A stretch of DNA of 7,776 nucleotides, from assembly GCA_014860175.1 (NCBI GenBank), contig JACZKF010000642.1, positions 1 through 7,776 of the forward strand, read 5' to 3'. This stretch comes from Desulfuromonadales bacterium. GTDB lineage: Bacteria > Desulfobacterota > Desulfuromonadia > Desulfuromonadales > JACZKF01. Under the pieces are notes generated by a model, which saw only the letters and a program-made list of their open reading frames with translations, did no database searches and had not been told where the DNA came from. Positions 1-6,265 of the stretch are shown here, piece by piece. A program made the position numbers and the translations under genes. How positions within the stretch are numbered: position 1 is the first letter of the stretch; every line of letters begins with the position of its first letter.

Positions 1-149
1 GTGGCGGGGTGGTTCCCGCGAACTTGGCTTGAGAGTACCCAGGGGTGCCGTCGAAGAAAAATGGATATCTATACGGAAACCGCCCGATGTCGGGTCATGT
101 CGGGTCCTCTGCGGCGGCGAAAAGCGCCCCTGGAGGCCGACCGGGGAGA
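1..149. other. Left edge, no supportable gene
   Basis: This stretch lies beyond the terminator of the minus-strand operon. I see no credible gene on either strand. One plus-strand frame is open from base 1 to 189, but its Arg/Pro-rich translation looks like ordinary GC-rich open frame and it runs through the terminator hairpin. Another plus frame is open from base 3 and stops with TGA at 30-32, so the last nine codons of a convergent gene could lie there; this cannot be shown from the fragment. The one structured item is a 10-bp tandem duplication at 87-106. Confidence 0.5.
87..106. repeat. Tandem 10-bp direct repeat (two copies)
   Basis: ATGTCGGGTC occurs twice back to back (87-96 and 97-106) with no mismatch, in the non-coding stretch downstream of the operon terminator. 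It may be a two-site protein binding element or a chance duplication. Nothing else in the window repeats this unit. Confidence 0.5.
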
Positions 150-182
150 AAAAAATCGGGCCGGCACTCCGATGCCGGCCCC
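150..182 (-). terminator. Rho-independent terminator of the operon
   Basis: On the minus strand a perfect 9-bp stem (GGGCCGGCA / TGCCGGCCC, at 182-174 and 167-159) with a 6-nt loop is followed after two bases by seven consecutive T (156-150). It begins 30 bases after the NrfD-type stop codon. A GC-rich stem directly followed by a U-run is the classic intrinsic terminator form. It marks the end of the cytochrome-barrel-molybdoenzyme transcript. There is no T-run on the plus-strand side, so it should act in one direction. Confidence 0.9.
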
Positions 183-212
183 ACAGTGAAACAGGAGAAC
201 TCCGATAAGGGG

Positions 213-1406
213 CTATTTGTGGCGGTGACCCCCCTCAAGGTCGAAAATCTTTTCGGCTGCCGAATAAAGGAGCAGGCAGAGGCAGATCGCCCCGACGACG
301 ATGGCCGCTTCGGCCAGGGAAGGGGTGTAGTGCAGCAGGCCGTCGACCAGCTCCCCGGAATCTTCCCGCATCGGCACCAGCTGCCCGACGATGACCAGGT
401 CGTAACGCATGAAGAAGATGCCGATCAGGGTCGAGACGCCGGCCATGGCGACGCCGGTGACGGTGCGGGTATAGCGGTTCATCAGGATAATGAAGGGGAT
501 CAGCATCCCCAGCAGCACCTCGAAGAACCAGAAATTGATCGCCAGCGGGCCGGCGATCAGTGCCATGGTCGCCTCGTATTTGCCCGGGGGCTGGCCGTAG
601 AGGCCGCTGATCACCTTCCAGGTGGTGAAGAACATCAGAATCCCGAGGAACATCGCCTGCAGTTTGCCGATGGCGTCCATGAACTCCCGGTACTTGGTCG
701 ACAGTTGGCGGTCGCGGGCCTTGTGGTTGAAATAGACGATCAGCGGGGTGATCGCCCCGCCGGAGACCAGGGCCGAGAGGATGAAGTAGATCGGCATGTA
801 GGGGCCGTACCAGTAGTGGCGGGCCTCCAGGAAGCCGAAGACCGCCCCCAGGTTGGAGTGGGCCGAAACCGCGGCGATGAAGCCGAGGAGGCCCGAGATG
901 TAGGCGGCCCGCCGCCACCCTTCCATCAGCGAGGTGAATTCGATGGAGAGGAGAATGAGGTAGGTGCCGTACAGGGCCCCCATCCACCAGATCGCCGAGG
1001 CGAAGTTGGGGCTGATGACGGCGTAGATCCCCATGCGGATCGGGTGGTTGAGCTCCATGGCGATGGCGCCGAAGCCGGTCACCAGGGTCAGGATCGCCAG
1101 CAGATGACCGCGGCGGCCGATGATTTCGAATTTCTCGAAACCCCACACGTCCCCGAGGCTCGACACCAGGCAGAGGCCGGTGGAGGAGACGACGAAGAAG
1201 ACATAGGTGGAAATCAGGATCCCCCAGGGGATCTCGCGGCTAACGTTGTAAGCGTGCTCGTGACCGACCACCAGGGTGTAGACGACGGCCGCCAGCCCGG
1301 CCAGAACCCCGAGGCTGAGCCCGCCGAACCAGACGATTTCCCGGGGGCGCCTGGCGATGGTCGCCATGCTGCCAAACGAATTGGCCAATGCGGTAAGAGT
1401 TGTCAT
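213..1406 (-). CDS. NrfD/HybB-type integral membrane quinone-oxidoreductase subunit
   Basis: This is a 397-aa protein with about ten hydrophobic segments (roughly residues 24-48, 60-85, 100-119, 135-157, 166-190, 203-227, 245-268, 282-310, 316-342 and 363-384). That count and length fit the HybB/HmcC/DsrP-like branch of the NrfD family rather than the shorter eight-helix PsrC. Family-like stretches are PWGILIST (60-67), the helix leading into MELNHPIRM (117-125) and HSNLGAVFGFLEARHYW (183-199). NrfD-family subunits hold the menaquinol/menaquinone site and pass electrons to or from the four-cluster ferredoxin subunit. The ATG is preceded by AGGAGG (1414-1419) with a 7-nt spacer. That site overlaps the stop codon of the upstream Fe-S gene, so translation is probably coupled. 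It is the last gene of the operon, followed by the terminator at 150-182. The charged C-terminus ends in GGHRHK. Family assignment is secure; quinone type and direction of electron flow are inferred. Confidence 0.93.
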   Translation of the reverse strand: MTTLTALANSFGSMATIARRPREIVWFGGLSLGVLAGLAAVVYTLVVGHEHAYNVSREIPWGILISTYVFFVVSSTGLCLVSSLGDVWGFEKFEIIGRRGHLLAILTLVTGFGAIAMELNHPIRMGIYAVISPNFASAIWWMGALYGTYLILLSIEFTSLMEGWRRAAYISGLLGFIAAVSAHSNLGAVFGFLEARHYWYGPYMPIYFILSALVSGGAITPLIVYFNHKARDRQLSTKYREFMDAIGKLQAMFLGILMFFTTWKVISGLYGQPPGKYEATMALIAGPLAINFWFFEVLLGMLIPFIILMNRYTRTVTGVAMAGVSTLIGIFFMRYDLVIVGQLVPMREDSGELVDGLLHYTPSLAEAAIVVGAICLCLLLYSAAEKIFDLEGGHRHK

Positions 1407-1417
1407 ACCGGCGCCTC

Positions 1418-1972
1418 CTACATCAGGTAAAAGAGAAAGGGCTTGGTCCCCATCTCCGGCTTGATCACCCGGGAGGGGTGTTTGGCCAGCAGACGGGAGA
1501 CTTCGCTGTTCGGATCATTGAGATCCCCGAAGACCCGCACCTTGGTCGGGCAGGTCTCGACGCAGGCGGGCAGTCCGCCGGCGTAGATGCGGTGAGCGCA
1601 GAAGGTGCACTTGTCCACCGCCTTGGTCTCTTCGTTGTAGTAACGGGCATTGTAAGGGCAGGCGGTCATGCAGTACTTGCAGCCGATGCACTTCTTCTCC
1701 TCGACGGTGACCAGGCCGTCCGGATTGACCCCGGTCGCCTTGGTCGGGCAGACGTGGTTGCAGGGGGTGTTGCCGCACTGCATGCACTGGCCAGGGGTGA
1801 AGCTCTGGCCGAGGTTGGGGTAAGTCCCCCGCAGTTTCTCGGTGGTCACCCAGTTGCGGTAGTTGTCCCGGCCGATCGGCACTCCGTTTTCCGCCTTGCA
1901 GGCCACCGTGCACGCTTTGCAGTCGATGCACTTGCGTGTATCGAGCACGATGGCGTAACGCTTGTTCGTCAT
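1418..1972 (-). CDS. Four-cluster [4Fe-4S] electron-transfer subunit (NrfC/PsrB/DmsB-like)
   Basis: This 184-aa protein has sixteen cysteines in four groups: C15/18/21/25 (CX2CX2CX3C), C63/66/71/75 (CX2CX4CX3C), C95/98/101/105 (CX2CX2CX3C) and C122/125/137/141 (CX2CX11CX3C). This is the layout of the PsrB/NrfC/DmsB family, which wires a molybdopterin subunit to a membrane quinone subunit. No Cys is replaced, so four cubane clusters are expected. It has no signal peptide. As in related enzymes it is probably carried across the membrane with the Tat-exported catalytic subunit. An in-frame ATG at 2023 exists, but the start at 1972 is preferred: AGGAG (1979-1983) sits 6 nt before it, the protein then begins MTNKRYAIVLD as family members do, and the longer form would run through the repeat element at 2011-2059. 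The stop codon overlaps the ribosome binding site of the NrfD-type gene. The 102-bp gap to the upstream catalytic gene is unusually long for this operon type. Confidence 0.95.
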   Translation of the reverse strand: MTNKRYAIVLDTRKCIDCKACTVACKAENGVPIGRDNYRNWVTTEKLRGTYPNLGQSFTPGQCMQCGNTPCNHVCPTKATGVNPDGLVTVEEKKCIGCKYCMTACPYNARYYNEETKAVDKCTFCAHRIYAGGLPACVETCPTKVRVFGDLNDPNSEVSRLLAKHPSRVIKPEMGTKPFLFYLM

Positions 1973-1978
1973 ATGAAT

Positions 1979-1983
1979 CTCCT
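1979..1983 (-). promoter_or_regulatory. Ribosome binding site fixing the Fe-S subunit start
   Basis: AGGAG lies 6 nt upstream of the ATG at 1972. It decides between this start and the in-frame upstream ATG at 2023, which falls inside the double palindrome and has no comparable site. Confidence 0.8.
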
Positions 1984-1990
1984 GAATAAT

Positions 1991-2004
1991 CGTGATCCGT
2001 GATC
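1991..2004. repeat. Tandem 7-bp repeat next to the palindromic element
   Basis: CGTGATC is present twice in direct tandem (1991-1997 and 1998-2004), followed by a partial third unit CGTGG. It lies between the composite palindrome and the Fe-S gene. It may be part of the same inserted element or its target-side scar; this is not certain. Confidence 0.5.
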
Positions 2005-2010
2005 CGTGGC

Positions 2011-2059
2011 TGTAGGGGCGCATGGCATGCGCCCAGGGCGGACGCCGTCCGCCCCTACA
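2011..2059. repeat. REP/MITE-like composite palindrome (two hairpins in outer inverted arms)
   Basis: This 49-bp element is built of nested inverted repeats. The outer arms TGTAGGGGCG (2011-2020) and CGCCCCTACA (2050-2059) are perfect complements over 10 bp. Inside are two 19-base units of identical design, 9-bp arms around a single central base: GGGCGCATGGCATGCGCCC (2016-2034) and GGGCGGACGCCGTCCGCCC (2036-2054), separated by one A. It occupies most of the gap between the catalytic and Fe-S genes. Such paired GC-rich palindromes are typical of REP-like dispersed repeats, often with flanks of the GTAGGGG...CCCCTAC kind. In the transcript it would fold very stably and could protect or separate the upstream message. 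There is no T-run, so it is not an intrinsic terminator. Only one copy is in this window; its dispersal is inferred. Confidence 0.8.
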
Positions 2060-2074
2060 AAGGCCAAATCGTTT

Positions 2075-4273
2075 CTACGCCGGCGAGATCTCCACAAAAG
2101 TCTCGTGCATCGCCGCGTTGCCGGAGATCGGGCAGGCCTTGTCTTCGATCAGGGCGGCGTCGCAGGCCCCTTTGCCATAGATGTTGGTCAGCCCACGGGA
2201 GAGGACGCCGAAGCCGTGCGCCATATAGACGCAGTCCGGGCGGATCTTTTCGGTGACTTCGAGCTTCAGCGTCTGGACGCCGACCGGACTCTTCACCTGC
2301 ACCATCCGGCCGTGCTTGAGGCCGAGCTTTTTCGCTTCCTGGGTGTTCAACCAGAGAGTGTTCTCCGGCATCAGGTCGTGCAGCCACGGGTTGTTCTGAG
2401 TGGTACCGTGGGTAAAGTAGGCGTGTCGCCCCACCAGCAGGCGGTAGCGGCCGGCCGGCGGCGCCTCCGGAGCGGTATAGACCGGCAGCGGGTCGAGCCC
2501 GTTCTCGGCGTACTTCTCCGAGTAGATCTCGATTTTGCCGCTCTTGGTCCGCAACGGCTTGCCGTAGCTGCTGCGGTAGACGGGGGTGGGCGACTCGTAG
2601 TAGACCCCTTTTTCCTCCAGCATCTGCTTGGCGGCCGGATTGTTGCTGAGCTGGTGGTCGACGAACTCCTCGATGGTGTAGTCGAACGACTCGAAGACCT
2701 CCTCGTCCAGGCGTTTGGCAATCTGCTGCATGATCCACAGGTTCGGTTTCGATTCGAACAGCGGCTCGGCGCACTGATAACGCAGCGATAAAACCGGCAG
2801 GATCCCCGGCAGCGATTCGACCGGGTCCATCCGCTCCAGGTAGGTCGCCTCGGGGAGGACGACGTCGGAGTACCAGGCGGTGTCGCTCATGGTGATATCG
2901 ATGGTGCAGATGAACTCCATCTGCTCCATCATCTGCAGCGTCTTGGCCCGGTTGGGGGCCGCCTGCAGCGGGTTCTGCTTGTAAATCATCATCCCCTTGA
3001 CCGGGTAAGGTTCGGCCGCCAGCACCCGGTCGCGAAAGTGCAGCCAGGCGCCGTCCTTAGCGCTCAGGTAGGTGACGCTCCCCTGGTCGAGGCGATCGGG
3101 GATGTCGTCGTACCAGGGGGCGATGTAGACATGTTCGGCCAGCTTGATCTTGCCGTTGGGGATCATCCCCCCGGGGACGTCCCAGTTGCCGGCGATGGCG
3201 TTCAGGATCGCCATGGCCCGGCGCATCTGGGTGTCGTTGGAGAAAAACGAGGAGCGCCGCCCCTGGTAGTAGACCGCCTTCGGTGCGGCGGCGGCGAACT
3301 CGCGGGCGATGCGGCGGATATCGGCGGCCGGGATGTCGCACTCGGCGGCTGCCCATTCGGGGGTGTACGGCTCGATGTGCACCGCCAGCTGGTCGAAGCC
3401 GACGGTCATCGTTTCGATGAAGCCGCGATCGTAGAGACTCTCGGTGACGATCACGTGGATCAGCGCCAGGATAAAGGCCATGTCGGTGCCGGCCTTGATC
3501 GGGTACCATTCGTCCGCCTTGGCCGAGGTCTTGGTGAAGCGCGGGTCGAGGTAGACCAGCTTGCGCCGGCCGCCGTCCCCTTTGAGCAGGTCGATGGTGT
3601 CGGGGGTGATGAACGCCTCGGCCCGGTTGGCGCCGCTCATGATGATGTAGTCGGCGTTGAGGACGTCGGGAGTCGGATTGGTGCCAAAGGTGGCACCGAA
3701 CCCCTGGATGTTGGAGGCGAGGCAGAGGGTCGGGTGGCGCACCGTATTGGGCGAGCCGTAACATTCGGCCAGCATCAGGAAGAAGTGCTCCTGGAACCCT
3801 TCGGTGGAGAGGAACATCGTCCCGGCCCGGGTGTATTTCTCTCCGAGTTCGGTCAGGTTCTTCGCCACCAGATCGAGAGCCTCTTCCCAGGAGGCGCGAC
3901 GCCACTTGCCTTCTCCCCGCTTCCCCTCGCGGATCAATGGGTACTTGAGACGGTCGGGATCGTACATCGCCTTGATCCCGGCGTTGCCGCGGGCGCACAG
4001 CATGTCGCGGCTCTTGATGTAGTCGGGGTTGGGGTCGAGTTTGTAGATGACGCCGTTGCGGACCCGGGCGATCACCCCGCACTTGTTGACGCACATTTCG
4101 CAGCTGGTGAAGACGGACTTGTCGGGGAGTCGGGTGAGATCGCCGACCTCGCCGCTCTTCGCCAGCGCCCGCAGCACCTTGACCTGGGAACCGACCACCA
4201 CGGTGGCCAGGGCACAGGAGGAGAGCCCCAGGAAACGGCGGCGGCTTAGTTTGTTATCTAACAGGCGTGACAC
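2075..4273 (-). CDS. Tat-exported molybdopterin oxidoreductase, polysulfide/thiosulfate reductase-like catalytic subunit
   Basis: This 732-aa protein is the catalytic subunit of the operon's CISM enzyme. It opens with a twin-arginine signal (SRRRFLG, residues 10-16), a hydrophobic stretch and an AxA-type site at about 36-38, so it should act in the periplasm. C58/C61/C65/C93 (CX2CX3CX27C) form the N-terminal [4Fe-4S] site. C184 in HPTLCLAS lies where this family places the molybdenum ligand, so Cys coordination as in PsrA/PhsA/ArrA is likely. The usual bis-guanine-dinucleotide cofactor domain follows, including LPEATYLER. The C-terminal dinucleotide-binding domain covers about residues 610-728. 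Length matches PsrA/PhsA (about 750-765 aa) and is below typical ArrA. The start is GTG, supported by AAGGAG (4280-4285) 6 nt upstream and by placing the Tat motif near the N-terminus. The family is secure, but the substrate (polysulfide, thiosulfate, a metalloid oxyanion or other) is not. No cognate chaperone is adjacent. Confidence 0.93.
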   Translation of the reverse strand: MSRLLDNKLSRRRFLGLSSCALATVVVGSQVKVLRALAKSGEVGDLTRLPDKSVFTSCEMCVNKCGVIARVRNGVIYKLDPNPDYIKSRDMLCARGNAGIKAMYDPDRLKYPLIREGKRGEGKWRRASWEEALDLVAKNLTELGEKYTRAGTMFLSTEGFQEHFFLMLAECYGSPNTVRHPTLCLASNIQGFGATFGTNPTPDVLNADYIIMSGANRAEAFITPDTIDLLKGDGGRRKLVYLDPRFTKTSAKADEWYPIKAGTDMAFILALIHVIVTESLYDRGFIETMTVGFDQLAVHIEPYTPEWAAAECDIPAADIRRIAREFAAAAPKAVYYQGRRSSFFSNDTQMRRAMAILNAIAGNWDVPGGMIPNGKIKLAEHVYIAPWYDDIPDRLDQGSVTYLSAKDGAWLHFRDRVLAAEPYPVKGMMIYKQNPLQAAPNRAKTLQMMEQMEFICTIDITMSDTAWYSDVVLPEATYLERMDPVESLPGILPVLSLRYQCAEPLFESKPNLWIMQQIAKRLDEEVFESFDYTIEEFVDHQLSNNPAAKQMLEEKGVYYESPTPVYRSSYGKPLRTKSGKIEIYSEKYAENGLDPLPVYTAPEAPPAGRYRLLVGRHAYFTHGTTQNNPWLHDLMPENTLWLNTQEAKKLGLKHGRMVQVKSPVGVQTLKLEVTEKIRPDCVYMAHGFGVLSRGLTNIYGKGACDAALIEDKACPISGNAAMHETFVEISPA

Positions 4274-4279
4274 GTCGTT

Positions 4280-4285
4280 CTCCTT
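4280..4285 (-). promoter_or_regulatory. Ribosome binding site supporting the GTG start of the Mo subunit
   Basis: AAGGAG lies 6 nt before the GTG at 4271-4273. It follows an AT-rich run (about 4286-4310, containing TTAATTAA) that contrasts with the GC-rich surroundings and should keep the start unpaired. That run could also hold a weak internal promoter, but I see no convincing -35/-10 pair. Confidence 0.7.
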
Positions 4286-4329
4286 TACTTTAATTAATAT
4301 AAATATTCGGATGTCTCTTCAGCACTGCA

Positions 4330-4351
4330 GGGGAGAGGTTCCCCTCTCCCC
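4330..4351 (-). promoter_or_regulatory. Intergenic hairpin between barrel and Mo-subunit genes
   Basis: A perfect 9-bp inverted repeat (GGGGAGAGG at 4330-4338, CCTCTCCCC at 4343-4351) with a 4-nt loop lies 28 bases after the barrel gene's stop. On the minus strand it is followed by TGCAGTGCTG rather than a T-run, so it is not a standard intrinsic terminator. It may be an mRNA-stabilising or processing hairpin that sets different levels of barrel and enzyme, or a remnant repeat. Confidence 0.6.
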
Positions 4352-4378
4352 CGAGGATGCAAAGGTTGTTCGTCTGGT

Positions 4379-6199
4379 TTAGAACTTTACCGTCATGCTG
4401 ACATAGCCGTCCCAGGCTCGGTCGACCACCGGCAGCAGGGAGAAAGCCACGCCGTCCTTGACGTCTTCCACTTTGCGCGGCGCGCCAACGGGGGAGCCGC
4501 TGTTGGAGTACTCGTAGTCGTAGTAGATGCCGCCGACTTTGAGGAACATGTTGGGGTTGATGTCGACGATGTAATAGGCCTCGCCGGCGTGCCCGCGGGT
4601 GGCGAGCTTGCTGCCGATGACGTCGTCCTGGGCCTGGGTGAAGGGGGTCCAGTATTTGGAGCCGTAGTTGTACTCGAGGCCGAGCTTGCCCATCGGGGCC
4701 GGAATCTGCACCCCGACATAGACCGAGTAGCCGTTCTCTGTGCTGTCATCGGTGGCCCGCACCGGGCCCATGATGACCTCGGTACCGGCTTCGTTGAGGG
4801 TCGCTTCGTAGACGGCGTCGGAGACCAGGCCGCCGAACATGCCGGCTTTACCGTTGGGCTGCAGTTGAGTCCAGGCCCCGGAGACGAACCAGTTGAGGCC
4901 GAACTCCTCCTCGCGGCTGAAGCCGACACCGCCAAGGATGATATCGCCGATGTTGGTGGAGGGCTGCACCCGGGTGACGAAGTTGAAGGTCGGAAACTTC
5001 TGCATGTCGCTGTAGAGGGTCGGGGCGAAGAAGCCGGCGTACTGGGTCGGGAAGGCCATCACCCCCTTGAAGCCGTCGGTGACGTCCCAGGCCTTGAACA
5101 GGGTCAGCTGCAGGAAGTTGGTACCGTCGTTGAGGGCATCGATGTTGAAACCGCCCAAGTGGACGTCCTTGGTATCAATCTCGTTGAACAGCTCGCCATT
5201 CCCCCACTCGGACTCGAACCCCTGGCCGTAGCAGATTCGGATCGTCTGACCTTCGATGCCGGTGTGCTCGGAGAGCTTGTAGCCGGCGGTGATGCCGTCG
5301 AAGTTGAAGTGCACCAGGTGCCCGGAAGGGGTGCCGCCGCGCAACTCATTTTCCCGGTACTGGTTAGGGGGGCCGTAGGTGGAGGGGCGCCGGCCGATGG
5401 AGAGGTAAAGCGGGGAGCCGCCGATCTCCTTCCAATCGAAATAGGCGCGCTCCACCCGCAGCCAGTCGCCGGTGGTGTTGCCGCCGTTGGTGCCGTCCAT
5501 GGTGAAGGAGCCCCAGGAGTCGAATACTTTGGAACCGGTCGAATCGCCCCAGTTTTTGTACATCAGCAGGCGCCCCATGAAGTCGACGTTGTCGGCGACG
5601 TTCGCCTTCATGCCGAGGCGCAGGCGAGTGGTGTAGAGGATGTCGTTGTTGATGTCGTAGGTGCGCTTCTGGGCCATGGGGAAAATACCGACCCCAGGGG
5701 CGACCCCGGCCAGCATGTAGTTGCCCATCTGGTTCATCAGGCTCCCGAAGAGCGCCGGGTTGGTACTGGCCAGGTTGACAAACATGTTGTCCAGGGCGCT
5801 CCCCTGAGAGGCGGTCGGGTCGAAGCTGACGCCGAGGGGGCTCAGAGCGTCGGGGACAAAGACATTGATCTCACCGAGCGGATGCGGCGCCGCCGGGTTC
5901 AGGGCCGCGCCGACTTTGTTGAAAAAGTCGGTGTAGTCGACGTTGATCCCCGGATTGAAGGTCACGTCCTTGTAATGCAGGGTGTCGGCCTTGGTCCGCA
6001 GGTCGCCGTACCAGTTGATCCGGTCAAGAACACTCTTCCTCTCGGTTTGGTCGACGCGGGCAGCCATCTCGTCCAGTTCCTGGCTGAGCTCGTTGATCTT
6101 TTTCTGCAACTGTTGCAGGGTGGCGCTGTCGTCAACAGCCATGGCCGTGGCAGGGACCATGAATGCGACCGCCAGGGCAAGGGCGATCAGGGTACGCAT
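4379..6199 (-). CDS. Outer-membrane beta-barrel (porin-like) protein, DUF3373 type
   Basis: This 606-aa protein has a Sec signal peptide (residues 1-21, ending ATAMA) and a predicted short coiled coil (about 25-55, rich in Leu, Gln and Glu). The segment DRINWYGDLRTKADTL (59-74) follows and is typical of the DUF3373 family of Desulfuromonadota. The rest alternates polar and aromatic residues (for example YLSIGRRPSTYGPP and KVGGIYYDYEYSNSG) and the protein ends in VSMTVKF. A C-terminal Phe on an aromatic beta-strand is the usual outer-membrane assembly signal. There is no haem motif, so it cannot conduct electrons alone. Its role could be substrate entry or product exit, or a sheath for a partner cytochrome. 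The start is supported by AGGAGG 7 nt upstream. It lies between the cytochrome and the Mo subunit, so its job is probably tied to the enzyme. The barrel call is strong; family name and function are from memory and inference. Confidence 0.85.
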   Translation of the reverse strand: MRTLIALALAVAFMVPATAMAVDDSATLQQLQKKINELSQELDEMAARVDQTERKSVLDRINWYGDLRTKADTLHYKDVTFNPGINVDYTDFFNKVGAALNPAAPHPLGEINVFVPDALSPLGVSFDPTASQGSALDNMFVNLASTNPALFGSLMNQMGNYMLAGVAPGVGIFPMAQKRTYDINNDILYTTRLRLGMKANVADNVDFMGRLLMYKNWGDSTGSKVFDSWGSFTMDGTNGGNTTGDWLRVERAYFDWKEIGGSPLYLSIGRRPSTYGPPNQYRENELRGGTPSGHLVHFNFDGITAGYKLSEHTGIEGQTIRICYGQGFESEWGNGELFNEIDTKDVHLGGFNIDALNDGTNFLQLTLFKAWDVTDGFKGVMAFPTQYAGFFAPTLYSDMQKFPTFNFVTRVQPSTNIGDIILGGVGFSREEEFGLNWFVSGAWTQLQPNGKAGMFGGLVSDAVYEATLNEAGTEVIMGPVRATDDSTENGYSVYVGVQIPAPMGKLGLEYNYGSKYWTPFTQAQDDVIGSKLATRGHAGEAYYIVDINPNMFLKVGGIYYDYEYSNSGSPVGAPRKVEDVKDGVAFSLLPVVDRAWDGYVSMTVKF

Positions 6200-6218
6200 C
6201 TTTTTGCCTCCTCATGGT

Positions 6219-6253
6219 AAACAAGTAAAACCGCGGGCCGGAAAGGCCCGCGG
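6219..6253 (-). terminator. Terminator-like hairpin or attenuator between cytochrome and barrel genes
   Basis: On the minus strand a perfect 9-bp GC stem (CCGCGGGCC / GGCCCGCGG, 6253-6245 and 6239-6231; loop of 5) is followed by TTTTACTTGTTT. It begins 12 bases after the cytochrome stop codon and ends about 20 bases before the barrel start. The T-run is interrupted, so partial termination is more likely than full stop. That would give more cytochrome than barrel and enzyme transcript. All five genes share strand and theme, so read-through is expected. Confidence 0.7.
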
Positions 6254-6265
6254 CGCAGGGACGAC

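Noticed and set aside
45..1430. Long plus-strand open frame (461 codons) opposite the NrfD-type gene
   Set aside because: It is the antisense of a clear membrane-protein gene in GC-rich DNA. Its translation is Asp/Gly/His/Gln-rich without domains, and it has no ribosome binding site.
1973..2023. Upstream in-frame ATG extending the Fe-S subunit by 17 residues
   Set aside because: The extra residues read through the palindromic element and the tandem repeat. The ATG at 1972 has its own AGGAG site and matches the usual N-terminus.
3038..4249. Plus-strand 403-codon open frame opposite the Mo subunit
   Set aside because: It mirrors the codon pattern of the molybdopterin gene and is Gly/Val/Asp-rich without any motif, so it is an antisense artefact.
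4589..6220. Plus-strand 543-codon open frame opposite the barrel gene
   Set aside because: It is antisense to a gene with a signal peptide, barrel strands and a good ribosome binding site. Its low-complexity Gly/Val/Glu composition has no family character.
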